Assembly: GCA_017744415.1 (NCBI GenBank)
Contig: JAGIBJ010000051.1
Span: 1 to 64,000 of the forward strand
Source of the DNA: Solirubrobacteraceae bacterium
GTDB lineage: Bacteria > Actinomycetota > Thermoleophilia > Solirubrobacterales > Solirubrobacteraceae
Reading direction: 5' to 3'
DNA: 64,000 bases
The position numbers and the translations under genes are program-made. The notes beneath the pieces are model-generated. The model was not told the DNA's origin, searched no databases, and saw only the letters and a program-made list of their open reading frames with translations. Positions 25,391 through 33,443 of the stretch are shown here, piece by piece (the stretch's first letter is position 1; each line of letters opens with the position of its first letter).

Positions 25391-27534
25391 GCCCGGGCCT
25401 CGTCGAGGACGATCCGCACCTGCGCGAGGAGCTCGTCGGCGACGTAGGGCTTTTGCACGAACGCGACGCTGGCCTCCGCGATGCCGTGGCGCACCACGGT
25501 GTCAGCCGGGTAGCCGGACGTGTAGATCACCCGCACGCCCGGACGCTTCGCCGCGAGGTGCTCGGCGAGCTCTCGCCCATTCATGCGCGGCATCACCACA
25601 TCGGTGAGCACGAGGTCGATCGTGCCGTCGTGCTCGTCCGACACCTCGAGCGCGTGCACGCCGTCGACGGCGGTGAGCACGCGGTAGCCGGCCTGCGTGA
25701 GCATCTCGGCGACGATCGGGCGCAGCATCTCGGAATCCTCCACGACGAGTACCGTCTCGCTCCCGGACCGCAGCGGCGTGCGCTCGCGCACCGCCGCGGC
25801 CGGGAGCTCCGGCTCGGCGGTGAGCGGGAAGTACAGGCGCATGGTCGTCCCGAGCCCGGGCTCGCTGTAGGCCCAGACATGCCCGCCGGCGTCGCGGACG
25901 ACGCCGAAGACCGTGGCCAGGCCGAGCCCGTTGCCGAACTCCTTCGTCGTGAAAAACGGCTCGAACATCCGGTGGAGCGTGGCTCGATCCATGCCGACGC
26001 CCGTGTCGGAGGCCTCCACGTACGCGTAGCTGCCCGGTTCGAGGCCGAGGCGCTCGGCCGCGCGCGCATCGTCGACGTGCACGACGGCCGTACGCACCGC
26101 GAGACGCCCGCCGGACGGCATCGCGTCGCGAGCGTTCGCCGCGAGGTTGAGCAGCACCTGTTGCAGGTCACCGCGGTCGATCTCGATCCGGGCGCCTTGG
26201 GCGCCGAAGTCAGTGGCGATCGAGATCGACTCGCGCACCATGCGCCGGACCATCGTCATCGAGGCTTGCACGACCTCGTCGACCGGCAGGACCTCACGCC
26301 GCACCACCTGCCGGCGACCGAAGGTGAGCAGCTGGGACGTGAGGCTCGCCGCGCTCTCAGCAGCGTCGTCGATCTGCCGGATGCGCCGCTCGAGCTTGGG
26401 GTCCTCCACCTCGCCCAGCATCAGGCGGCACGTGTTGCGGATGACCGTCAGCGTGTTGTTGAAGTCGTGCGCAACCCCGCCGGCGAGGGTGCCGATCGCC
26501 TCCATCTTGGCCGATTGGCGCAGCTGCTCCTCGAGGCGTTCGCGCTCGCGCTCCTGCCGATCGTGGGCCTCCGCGGCAGCGAACCGGTCGAGTGCGAGTG
26601 AAACCGTCGGTGCGAGTTCCCCCAGTGCCTGGACGAGCTCCTCGGTGAAGAAGTCGACATCTGGCGCGTAGACCGTGAGGGTTGCGGCCACCTCCCCGCC
26701 GCAGGTGAACGGAATGGCCGCGCACGCACGCAGCCCCGAGCGTTCGGCGCGCGCCTGCCAGGGCTGACCGGCCGAATGCCCGATGAAGTCGTCGACGACC
26801 TGCATCTCTGCGCTCCGCGTGGCGAGTCCGATCGGCCCGTCGGCGCGTGGATCACCATCGGCGAGCGACACGAACAGCTCTTCGAAATAGCCGCGATCGT
26901 CGCCAGCGGTGGTGACTGGCGTCAGCTCCTCGCCGTCGGGCACTCCGACCCAAGCGCAGCGAAAATGGCCGGTCTCCACCGCGATCTCGCAGACGCGCTG
27001 GTAGAGCTCTTGCGGTGTCGCGCTCACTGCGGCGGCGCGGCTCGCGCGCGAGAGCATCGCGTAGAGGTCGGTGAGCACCCGCAGCTGGAGCTCCGCATGC
27101 TCACGCATCGGCGAGTCCGTGAATGCCCCGGCAACCCCGACGACCTGCGCCTCCTCGACGATCGGCACGAGGCAGAACGATCGCCGTTCCACCTTCGAAT
27201 CGGACGCCTTGGAGATCAGGACCTCGCGCTCGTGCACCTCCTCACCGGCGAGCGCCCGCCGGTAGAGCGGTTCGAGGCGAAGCCACAGCGGGGGTGACAT
27301 CAGCGTCGCGACGTGCGCACCGATCACCGTCTCGCGCGGCCGCGCGATCCTCTGCGAGGCGACGCGGTTCGTTGCCACGATGCCGAGCGCGGCGTCCAGG
27401 ACGAGGATCGAGAACGGCGCAGCATCGATCGCCGCCTGACCCGCACGATCGAACACGAGCGTGGGAGCGTTCGTCGGCGTCTCGACGTTCGCGGGAGCCT
27501 CCCCGGCCGGCACGGTGTCGCGAGGTGGCACCAT
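25387..27534 (-). CDS. Hybrid sensor histidine kinase A (PAS-GAF-HisKA-HATPase-REC)
   Basis: The 715-residue protein has the same domain order as kinase B: PAS (~30-155, ILVLDAALGIVATNRVASQRI), GAF (~175-325, VVDDFIGHSAGQPW), VAHDFNNTLTVIRN with the acceptor His near 356, ATPase boxes NLAANARDAM, DTGVGMD, FFTTKEFGNGLGLATV. The receiver has VLVVEDSEMLRP, LVLTDVVMPRMNG (Asp near 644) and VQKPY. The N-terminus is Pro/Ala/Thr-rich and hydrophilic. TACGTT ends 6 nt before ATG 27534, the likely single promoter of the three-gene signalling cluster. With no DNA-binding output domain in the cluster, phosphate flow must go between these proteins or to a distant partner. Confidence 0.93.
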   Translation of the reverse strand: MVPPRDTVPAGEAPANVETPTNAPTLVFDRAGQAAIDAAPFSILVLDAALGIVATNRVASQRIARPRETVIGAHVATLMSPPLWLRLEPLYRRALAGEEVHEREVLISKASDSKVERRSFCLVPIVEEAQVVGVAGAFTDSPMREHAELQLRVLTDLYAMLSRASRAAAVSATPQELYQRVCEIAVETGHFRCAWVGVPDGEELTPVTTAGDDRGYFEELFVSLADGDPRADGPIGLATRSAEMQVVDDFIGHSAGQPWQARAERSGLRACAAIPFTCGGEVAATLTVYAPDVDFFTEELVQALGELAPTVSLALDRFAAAEAHDRQERERERLEEQLRQSAKMEAIGTLAGGVAHDFNNTLTVIRNTCRLMLGEVEDPKLERRIRQIDDAAESAASLTSQLLTFGRRQVVRREVLPVDEVVQASMTMVRRMVRESISIATDFGAQGARIEIDRGDLQQVLLNLAANARDAMPSGGRLAVRTAVVHVDDARAAERLGLEPGSYAYVEASDTGVGMDRATLHRMFEPFFTTKEFGNGLGLATVFGVVRDAGGHVWAYSEPGLGTTMRLYFPLTAEPELPAAAVRERTPLRSGSETVLVVEDSEMLRPIVAEMLTQAGYRVLTAVDGVHALEVSDEHDGTIDLVLTDVVMPRMNGRELAEHLAAKRPGVRVIYTSGYPADTVVRHGIAEASVAFVQKPYVADELLAQVRIVLDEARA

Positions 27535-27669
27535 CTACGCAACGTAGCCGAACCGTGGCAGGGAAGACAGCGCAATCCGCGGGCCTCGCAGGCCAAACGA
27601 CGCTCCACCGCGCGGTGCTTCCATGATCAGCCGACGCGCCGCGCCTCGTGCCTGGCAGGATGCCGGGCC

Positions 27670-28551
27670 ATGAGCGTCCTCCTGCAGTCCGCCCCGTCCC
27701 GCCCGACCCGCTCACGTCGTACGTGCCACTCGGTGCCGGGCAGCAGCGAGAAGTTCCTGGCGAAGGCGCCGTCGCTCGCGGCCGACCAGATCTTCCTCGA
27801 CCTCGAGGACTCCGTCGCGCGCGGCGCCAAGGCCGAGGCGCGCGGGGCGATCATCCAGGCGCTCAACGAGAACGACTGGGCGTCGGGCCCGCAGAAGACG
27901 ATCGTCTACCGCGTGAACGGCACCGACACGCCGTTCTACTACCGCGACCTCATCGACGTCGTCGAGGCCGCCGGCGACAAGATCGACGCCGTGATGCTCC
28001 CGAAGGTGCAAACCCCGGGCGACATCGAGATGACCTGCAAGCTCCTCTCGCAGATCGAGATGAGCAAGGGCTGGGAGCTCGGCCGCATCGGCATTGAGGC
28101 GCAGATCGAGGACGCGAAGGGCCTCATCGCCGGCGGCGCGCCCGCCGGCTACCCGGGCGACCACCTCAACTACCTCTACTCGAAGATCGTCGTTGCGGCC
28201 CGCGCCGCCGGCATCCAGGCGATCGACGGCCCATACGCCGCGTTCAAGGACGAGGAGGGCCTGAAGGTCCGCACGCAATTGGTGCGCGCGCTCGGCCTCG
28301 ACGGCAAGTGGACGATCCACCCGGCCCAGATCGACGTGGTGAACGCGATCTTCACGCCGAGCCAGGAGCAGTACGACCACGCTGAGGGCATGCTCGCCGC
28401 CTACGAGGAGGCCGCCGACCGCGGCGACCAGGGCGCTGCGATCTACGACGGCGAGATGATCGACGAGGCCAACCGCAAGATGGCCGAGCGCCTCGCGAAG
28501 GCCGGCCGCGCCGCGGGCCTCACCCCGTCGCCCACCACGACCGAGGCCTAG
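27670..28551 (+). CDS. CoA-ester lyase (CitE/HpcH-like) missing an internal segment
   Basis: The 293-residue protein is a CitE-like TIM-barrel: SVPGSSEKFLAKAPSLAADQIFLDLEDSVA (~22-52), VIYRVNGTDT, AVMLPKVQTPGDI (~109), IGIEAQIEDAKGLI (~140), then GYPGDHLNYLYSKIVVAARAAGIQAIDGPY and GKWTIHPAQIDVVN. Between EDAKGLI and GYPGDHLNY only AGGAPA remains. Relatives, including the lyase at 13502-14554 ([27 protein letters not shown]), have about 35 more residues there with the GPAD metal-ligand Asp. The frame is intact on both sides, so this looks like an in-frame deletion that should abolish Mg2+ binding. It may be inactive or repurposed. It is followed closely by the tautomerase gene. Confidence 0.85.
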   Translation: MSVLLQSAPSRPTRSRRTCHSVPGSSEKFLAKAPSLAADQIFLDLEDSVARGAKAEARGAIIQALNENDWASGPQKTIVYRVNGTDTPFYYRDLIDVVEAAGDKIDAVMLPKVQTPGDIEMTCKLLSQIEMSKGWELGRIGIEAQIEDAKGLIAGGAPAGYPGDHLNYLYSKIVVAARAAGIQAIDGPYAAFKDEEGLKVRTQLVRALGLDGKWTIHPAQIDVVNAIFTPSQEQYDHAEGMLAAYEEAADRGDQGAAIYDGEMIDEANRKMAERLAKAGRAAGLTPSPTTTEA

Positions 28552-28579
28552 CCCGGCCCCGCGCCACGGAGCGACTCAG

Positions 28580-28966
28580 GTGGCGCAGGTGAAGCTCTAC
28601 GGCCGCGCGGATCGCCTCCGCGCGCGCCGTGAGGCGTGGAGCGAGCTCGTGCACGCCTCGCTCGTCGAGGCGTTCGGGTTGCCACCTGAGAAGCGCTTCC
28701 AGCGGTTCATCGGCCTCGACCCAGCCGACTTCGTCTACCCCGCCGGGCGCTCGGAGGACTACACGATCATCGAGATCGTGCTCTTCGAAGGCCGATCGGT
28801 GGAGAGCAAGAAGGCGCTCTACGCGCAGCTCTACACCCGCGCGGCGGCCGCAGGCGTCACCGCCGCCGACCTCGAGATCACGCTGATCGAGACGCCCCGC
28901 CACGACTGGGGCATCCGCGGCCTGCCGGGCGACGAGCTCGAACTCAGCTACCGCGTCGACGCCTGA
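28580..28966 (+). CDS. Tautomerase_2-like family protein
   Basis: The 128-residue protein matches the malonate-semialdehyde-decarboxylase-like tautomerase group: RFQRFIGLDPADFVYPAGRSEDYTIIEIVLFEGRSVESKKALYAQLY and TLIETPRHDWGIRGLPGDELELSYRVD. Classical members use an N-terminal Pro as general base; this sequence begins (GTG)-Ala-Gln-Val, as do some actinobacterial relatives, so catalysis by Pro1 is not possible here. It starts 28 bp after the truncated CoA-ester lyase and is probably co-transcribed with it, which hints at a shared small-acid pathway. Confidence 0.82.
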   Translation: MAQVKLYGRADRLRARREAWSELVHASLVEAFGLPPEKRFQRFIGLDPADFVYPAGRSEDYTIIEIVLFEGRSVESKKALYAQLYTRAAAAGVTAADLEITLIETPRHDWGIRGLPGDELELSYRVDA

Positions 28967-28978
28967 CGGCGCGGCAGT

Positions 28979-30049
28979 TCAGCCGCCGAAGCGGCTCTTG
29001 ATCGACAGCACGTTGTTCACGTACTGCTTCGTGTCGTCGTACATGCCGCGCGAGCGCACCGAGCTGAGGCCCTGGTAGTAGCCGGCGATGGCCATCGCCT
29101 CGTTGCCGCCCGTCGCCTGGAGCAGCGACTTGAGCAGGAGGCTGCCGGCGCGGACGTTCTCGGTGGCCGAGTGCGACTGCAGCGGCGGGCGTGCGAGGGT
29201 GCTGTTGATCCAGTCCCACGTGCCGGGCATCACCTGCATGATGCCCTTGGCGCCCGTCGACGAGGTGAGGCCGTTGTTCCAGCCGCTCTCCTGCCAGGCA
29301 ATGGCCTTCGCGAGGTTGCCGGGGACGCCGTGCTGCGCGGCGATCGAGCCGATCGTGTCGCCGCTGAGGCGCTCGGCCGTGGTGCCGGCGCCGGCGCCGG
29401 CGTAGGCGGCGGCGCCCTCGGGGCCGGTGGCTCCGGTGGTGGAGGTGGTCTTGCTGACGACGGGCACCATCGACGGAGCCGGCGACGTGGTCGTGCCGGG
29501 CGCAGGCGCCTTCAAGGTGATGCCGGCCATCACGAAGTTCGGGTCGCTGATGCCATTGGCAGCGGCGAGTGCGGCGATGGAGACGCCGAGACGGGCCGCG
29601 ATCACACTGAGCGACTCGCCGGGCGAGACGGTGTGGGCGGCGCCCGACGACGCCGCACCGCTCTGCGCCACGGCCGAGGTGGTCTGCACGGTCGTGCCGG
29701 TGTTGGTCTTCACCACACCCGCGGTGTTCGCGGTCTGCGGCGTGGTCGAGGTGGCGTAGCCCATGGTCTGGCCGCTCGTCGACGTGTAGAGGCCGTCGGC
29801 CGGCGGCACCTGCAGGCTCTGGCCGGCGATGACGACGGCGTCCCACGAGAGGCCGTTGGCTGCAGCGAGGCGGGCGACCTGCATCCCGTTGGCGGCGGCG
29901 ATGCCGCTCAGCGTCTCCCCCGGCGTGACGACGTGCACGGGGTAGGCGTGCGCGGCCGGGGCGGCGCCGGCGAGGCCGCCGAGGAGGAGCGCCAGCGGCG
30001 CGAGGCGTTGCGGGCGGAAGGTGCGTCGGAGGGCGTTGGCGTAGGACAC
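28979..30049 (-). CDS. Exported LysM-LysM lytic transglycosylase (SLT)
   Basis: The 356-residue protein has a signal peptide (to ~AHAYP, residue 36), LysM 1 (HVVTPGETLSGIAAANGMQVARLAAANGLSW), a Thr/Ser linker, LysM 2 (HTVSPGESLSVIAARLGVSIAALAAANGIS), a second linker and a Slt35-type goose-lysozyme fold. The last contains NLAKAIAWQESGWNNGLTSSTGAKGIMQVMPGTW, where the Glu of WQESGWN is the catalytic acid. It binds and cleaves peptidoglycan outside the membrane. Start GTG 30049 gives a normal signal peptide; an upstream TTG at 30127 would add 26 polar residues. The ~90-nt leader has a perfect 7-bp stem GCACGGC/GCCGTGC but no match to the c-di-AMP riboswitch. Confidence 0.88.
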   Translation of the reverse strand: MSYANALRRTFRPQRLAPLALLLGGLAGAAPAAHAYPVHVVTPGETLSGIAAANGMQVARLAAANGLSWDAVVIAGQSLQVPPADGLYTSTSGQTMGYATSTTPQTANTAGVVKTNTGTTVQTTSAVAQSGAASSGAAHTVSPGESLSVIAARLGVSIAALAAANGISDPNFVMAGITLKAPAPGTTTSPAPSMVPVVSKTTSTTGATGPEGAAAYAGAGAGTTAERLSGDTIGSIAAQHGVPGNLAKAIAWQESGWNNGLTSSTGAKGIMQVMPGTWDWINSTLARPPLQSHSATENVRAGSLLLKSLLQATGGNEAMAIAGYYQGLSSVRSRGMYDDTKQYVNNVLSIKSRFGG

Positions 30050-30136
30050 GCCATCAGTGGTACCGGCGCCGTCGACGAGCCCTGCATCGTCTCCTGCACG
30101 GCAGACGCCGTGCACGAGTTGTTGCAATCGGAAGGG

Positions 30137-30529
30137 CTATTCCCCGGCGGGCGTCGGCCCGGGGCGCCCGTCGCGCGGGACGTAACCGTCCTTGCCGCCG
30201 ACGCACAGGTAGATCGCGCCTTCGCCGACGCTCCGGAGCTGGCGGACGGTGTGCGGCGCGACCCACACGAGCCCGCCCTCCTCCACGCGGTGCGTGGTGC
30301 CGTCGCCGAAGGTGAACTCGATCGTGCCGCGGTGCACGAAGTAGAGCTCCTCCTGCTCCTCGTGGAAGTGATTGCGCGTCGGGTAGTCCGGCGGCAGGGT
30401 CACGGCATTCGCTCCGAAGGCCGTCAGGCCCATCGGCGTGCGGATCTTGCGGAAGCCGAATCCGTCTCCGAGCCGGTCGAGGCTCGAGATGGAGTAACCC
30501 TCGCCCGTGGTGACGTCTGGTTCGCTCAT
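30137..30529 (-). CDS. Cupin-domain protein
   Basis: The 130-residue single-domain cupin has motif 1 PTRNHFHEEQEELYFVHRGTIEF (two His and a Glu as metal ligands, ~50-72) and motif 2 GGLVWVAPHTVRQLRS with the fourth His (~92). Such proteins are isomerases, dioxygenases or sugar-nucleotide enzymes; none can be chosen. The acidic start VTTGEGYSISSLDRLGDGFGFRKIRTPMGLTAFG resembles actinobacterial cupins annotated only by fold. It lies 7 bp after the SCP2-like gene and likely shares its transcript, with the LysM/SLT gene downstream. Confidence 0.85.
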   Translation of the reverse strand: MSEPDVTTGEGYSISSLDRLGDGFGFRKIRTPMGLTAFGANAVTLPPDYPTRNHFHEEQEELYFVHRGTIEFTFGDGTTHRVEEGGLVWVAPHTVRQLRSVGEGAIYLCVGGKDGYVPRDGRPGPTPAGE

Positions 30530-30536
30530 GACGGAG

Positions 30537-30914
30537 CTAGTGGCGCCGGGCAGCGGCGCGCGCCTCGTGGCGCTCGACCACGTTCACGATCAGCTTGATG
30601 ATCTGGGGCGGGCCGGCGACGTGGGCGTGGCCGCCGCGGAAGGCCTCGCGCCACATGGCGATCGTGCCCTTGTCGGCGAGCTGGTTGAAGTGCGGGCGCG
30701 TGACGCCGAGGATGAGCTTCGCGTCCTCCCCCATGCCCTTCTCGATGCTGGGTGGCGAGTCGTTGCCGGGAAGCTGCACGCGGTAGAGCTGCTTGTCCCC
30801 GCGGCCGCGGAGCTCCAGCTGGAACGTCAGTGGGAGCTTCCTCAGGGCCGGCAGTTCGTTGAGCATCCGCTCGACGGCGTGCTCGATGAGGTCGCGGGTC
30901 TCATTGGCCGACAT
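30537..30914 (-). CDS. Small SCP2-like sterol/lipid-carrier family protein
   Basis: The 125-residue protein reads as one SCP2-like lipid-transfer fold: LTFQLELRGRGDKQLYRVQLPGND, then GMGEDAKLILGVTRPHFNQLADKGTIAMWREAFRGGHAHVAGPPQIIKLI. SCP2-type domains bind acyl chains or sterols in a hydrophobic tunnel. Assignment rests on the pattern of the central D-x-x-L-x-x-x-x-x-x-F-x-x-L-x-x-G block, so it is moderate. Start ATG 30914 has TAGGAT 8 nt upstream, consistent with a leaderless promoter for the SCP2-cupin pair. Confidence 0.65.
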   Translation of the reverse strand: MSANETRDLIEHAVERMLNELPALRKLPLTFQLELRGRGDKQLYRVQLPGNDSPPSIEKGMGEDAKLILGVTRPHFNQLADKGTIAMWREAFRGGHAHVAGPPQIIKLIVNVVERHEARAAARRH

Positions 30915-30993
30915 TCCCCGTGATCCTAGACCACCGGACGTCGCGCCCAATGCCGCGCTCACGCACCGTCGCAGCGAACGGGCCCGAGAACGA

Positions 30994-31022
30994 CCGAGGG
31001 CGGCTGAATCAGCCGCCCTCGG
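30994..31022. terminator. Long GC hairpin in the 30915-31174 spacer
   Basis: A 14-bp inverted repeat (CCGAGGGCGGCTGA / TCAGCCGCCCTCGG around one A) lies between the PhzF-like stop and the SCP2-like start, both minus strand. It is a strong terminator-like stem but without a T-tract. The same 260-bp spacer holds a smaller palindrome, TGCCAAccggtTTGGCA, at 31111-31127. Confidence 0.55.
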
Positions 31023-31174
31023 AAATCAAACACGTGAGTTGTGGGACTGCTCCGCCGCAAGAGACCCGGCGCGGCGTCGCCCCACAAGGTTTAGCGCAGG
31101 CTGGACCGATTGCCAACCGGTTTGGCACAACTCCACGGACGTACGAGTGTCCAGTCCGGCGTCAAGCTCCGGAC

Positions 31175-31885
31175 TCAACCGTCGATGGACACGCGCTCGT
31201 CACGCACGACCCGCCCGCGAACCCGCACGAGCCCGCCCGCCTCGGGCGTCGCATCGATCACCGAGCCGCGACCCTGCCGGATCCGGATCGCCCGCCCGAG
31301 TTCGCGACAGAGCACCAGCGCCGCCGAACCGGTGGCCTCGTCCTCACGGATGCCCTTGCCCGACGCGAAGGAGCGGGCGCGGACGAGCCCAGCGTGTTCG
31401 TCGAGCCACGCCCATACGTAGTCGTGGGCCTCCGGGCCGAAGTCGGCGGGGTCCAGGCCGTTCACGTCATCGGGCGCCGGTCGCTGGGCGAGGTGCCACA
31501 CCGGCGCTGCCGCCGGATTGGCGACGATCTCGGCGTGGTGCTCGGACGCCGCGCACTCGACGCGGCCGGCCGGCGGCACGAGCGCGGCCGGCGCCTCGCC
31601 CTCCTGGGCGAGCAGCCATGCAGTGCCGACGAGCGGATGGCCCGCGAGCGGCAGCTCGGCCGTCGGCGTGAAGATCTGCACGGCGACGTCGGCCGGGGCG
31701 CCGGCCGGCCCGTCGACGAACACCGTCTCCGAGAATCCGAGCTCGTAGGCCAGCTCCTGCCGCGCCGCGCGGCCGGGCAGCGAAGCCCCGTCGAGCACGA
31801 CGCCGAGCGGATTGCCGTGGTCGCCGTACTCGTCGCAGAACACGCGCAACACCTCGACGGCGATGGTTGCCGCGTCGCCAGGCAT
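31175..31885 (-). CDS. PhzF-like isomerase/epimerase family protein
   Basis: The 236-residue protein has PhzF fold marks: EVLRVFCDEYGDHGNPLGVVLDG (~9-31), the catalytic-acid Glu in LGFSETVFVDG (~50), the IFTPTAELPLAGHPLVGTAWLL block (~68-89), and EDEATGSAALVLCRELGR (~185-202). Relatives isomerise small cyclic or amino-acid substrates, as in phenazine synthesis. No phenazine genes are present, so a primary-metabolism role is more likely. It is shorter than the usual 260-300 residues, mostly in the middle. Start ATG 31885 is preceded by TAGGGT and 7 nt; the longer upstream frame is antisense to the DUF1697 gene. Confidence 0.85.
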   Translation of the reverse strand: MPGDAATIAVEVLRVFCDEYGDHGNPLGVVLDGASLPGRAARQELAYELGFSETVFVDGPAGAPADVAVQIFTPTAELPLAGHPLVGTAWLLAQEGEAPAALVPPAGRVECAASEHHAEIVANPAAAPVWHLAQRPAPDDVNGLDPADFGPEAHDYVWAWLDEHAGLVRARSFASGKGIREDEATGSAALVLCRELGRAIRIRQGRGSVIDATPEAGGLVRVRGRVVRDERVSIDG

Positions 31886-31976
31886 GGGGTCAACCCTAGC
31901 CCGGCGAGCGGCGTAGCGTGGAGCGGGCTCAGCCTGTTCGCGACGGCGCGTCGTTCGGCGGATAGGGTCGGCAGCC

Positions 31977-32498
31977 ATGCGGTACGCGGTGCTCCTGCGA
32001 GGCGTCAACGTCGGCGGCGTGAAGGTGAAGATGGCGGTGCTCCGCGATGCCTTCGCGGATGCCGGCTTCGACGAGGTGAAGACCCTGCTCGCCAGCGGCA
32101 ACGTGCTCCTCGACTCCGCCGACAAGCCCGCGAAGGTGAAGGAGACGGCCCAGCAGGTGCTGCGCGACACCTTCGGCTACGACGCCTGGGTGCTCGTGTA
32201 CGACCTCGGCCAGATCCGCGAGATCGTCGACGGCTACCCGTTCGAGCGCAGCGACGACGACAAGCAGCCGTACGTGATCTTCAGCGAGGACGGTGCGTCG
32301 GCCAAGGAGCTCGGCGTGATCGGCGACCTTGATCCAGCGCTCGAGCAAACCAAGCCAGGGCCGCACTCGGTGCTCTACTGGGAGGTCACCAAGGGCGAGA
32401 CGCTTCACAGCGTGGTCGGCAAGGCCTCCTCGAAGGCCAAGTACAAGCGCACGACCACCACGCGCAATCTGCGAACGGTCGAGAAGCTGCTCACCTGA
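31977..32498 (+). CDS. DUF1697 family protein
   Basis: The 173-residue protein opens with [45 protein letters not shown], the standard DUF1697 signature. It ends with the conserved [22 protein letters not shown]. The family is widespread in actinobacteria and Gram-positive bacteria, small and cytoplasmic, with no established function. The ATG lies 8 nt after TAGGGT, pointing to leaderless transcription; its start region faces the PhzF-like gene across 91 bp. A GC hairpin-poor 213-bp spacer follows before the GntR gene, containing the palindrome CCGGTCGACCGG near 32613. Confidence 0.9.
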   Translation: MRYAVLLRGVNVGGVKVKMAVLRDAFADAGFDEVKTLLASGNVLLDSADKPAKVKETAQQVLRDTFGYDAWVLVYDLGQIREIVDGYPFERSDDDKQPYVIFSEDGASAKELGVIGDLDPALEQTKPGPHSVLYWEVTKGETLHSVVGKASSKAKYKRTTTTRNLRTVEKLLT

Positions 32499-32697
32499 GG
32501 CCTCGCCGCTCCGCGGAGCGTTGCGATCCCGGGCCCGCTCGAGCCTTCGAGCCACCCTCGGCTCTCACCCCCCGAACGCGCGACTCCCACGCGCAAACGA
32601 TTTCCGCGTCCCCCGGTCGACCGGAATCCGCCGACCGTGACATTCCTCGTCGCAAGTCCTTAGCCGGACGGACAAGGAGCCGTGCGTCGGCCGTCCA

Positions 32698-32703
32698 TAC
32701 CTT
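32698..32703 (+). promoter_or_regulatory. -10 hexamer TACCTT of the GntR operon
   Basis: TACCTT is followed by 8 nt and then ATG 32712, the same layout as other leaderless starts in the window. This supports ATG 32712 over GTG 32682 (which would place the promoter inside the gene). Confidence 0.5.
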
Positions 32704-32711
32704 GCGCGGCC

Positions 32712-33443
32712 ATGTATTCGGATCGGTATACCGAGCGGAACACCGAGGAAGCATCTTCGATTTCGCGGATGGAGCAGGTGTACCGCGCGCTCTACGACGA
32801 GCTGCTTCACGGCCTTCATCCGTTCGGCGAGACGCTCCGCGAGGGTCGAGTCGCCGAGCGCTTCAACGTGAGCCGTACGCCTGCCCGCGAGGCACTCCGC
32901 CAGCTCGAAGCCGACGGTCACCTGATCCGCAACTCCGAGGGCGCGCTCACCCCCAAGCCGCCGCGGATCTCCGGGATGCGGGAGCTCTACGACCTGCGCC
33001 TGCTGCTCGAGCTCTCGATGGTTCGCCGCACGGCCGCCGCCGATCCGGCCGCCAACGCTGCGGTCGCCGAGCTGCAGCAGGACTGGCAGCGCCTTCTCGC
33101 CGACCCTCGCTACGACGACGGCTTCGTCGACGCTGCCTTCGTGCGCTTCGACGAAGACTTCCACCTGCGCCTCGCGGGCGCCGCTGGCAACGGCGCGATC
33201 GTGGAGGCGCTCGGCGACGTGAACGACCGGCTGCGCCTGCTGCGGGTCCACGACTTCCGTCAGCCCGGCCGTGTCGCCGCGACCATCCGGGAGCACCTGG
33301 AGATCCTCGACGCCGTCACCGGCGGCGATCCCGATCGCTCGGCCTCCCTCCTCGAAGCCCACATCAACCTCAGCGCCTCGGTCGTCGAAGACCGCGTGAG
33401 CGAAGTCCTCCGGCGCGCGTTCGACCCAGAGGAGGCGCGATGA
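32712..33443 (+). CDS. GntR-family (FCD) transcriptional regulator
   Basis: The 243-residue regulator has an N-terminal winged helix ([53 protein letters not shown], ~20-73). An all-helical FCD ligand domain (~90-235) follows, with the expected Asp/His ligands in [16 protein letters not shown] and [14 protein letters not shown] regulators respond to small carboxylates or related metabolites. It is the first gene of the BMP-ABC/hydrolase operon and overlaps the ATPase gene by ATGA, so it is its likely local regulator. A 12-bp palindrome just inside its 5' end is a good operator candidate. The exact start is uncertain; ATG 32769 is a possible shorter start. Confidence 0.88.
   Translation: MYSDRYTERNTEEASSISRMEQVYRALYDELLHGLHPFGETLREGRVAERFNVSRTPAREALRQLEADGHLIRNSEGALTPKPPRISGMRELYDLRLLLELSMVRRTAAADPAANAAVAELQQDWQRLLADPRYDDGFVDAAFVRFDEDFHLRLAGAAGNGAIVEALGDVNDRLRLLRVHDFRQPGRVAATIREHLEILDAVTGGDPDRSASLLEAHINLSASVVEDRVSEVLRRAFDPEEAR
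32723..32734. promoter_or_regulatory. Palindrome TCGGTATACCGA, candidate GntR operator
   Basis: A perfect 12-bp palindrome with the TGGTATACCA-like core common to FCD-type GntR operators lies 11-22 bp after the predicted start codon. Binding there would block elongation or promoter escape. Confidence 0.55.

Noticed and set aside
30050-30136. Possible c-di-AMP riboswitch before the LysM/transglycosylase gene
   Set aside because: The target class is right and a 7-bp stem is present, but the GCCGAATCCG, GGGGCGAATC and GTCAGCT blocks are absent and the spacer is too short.
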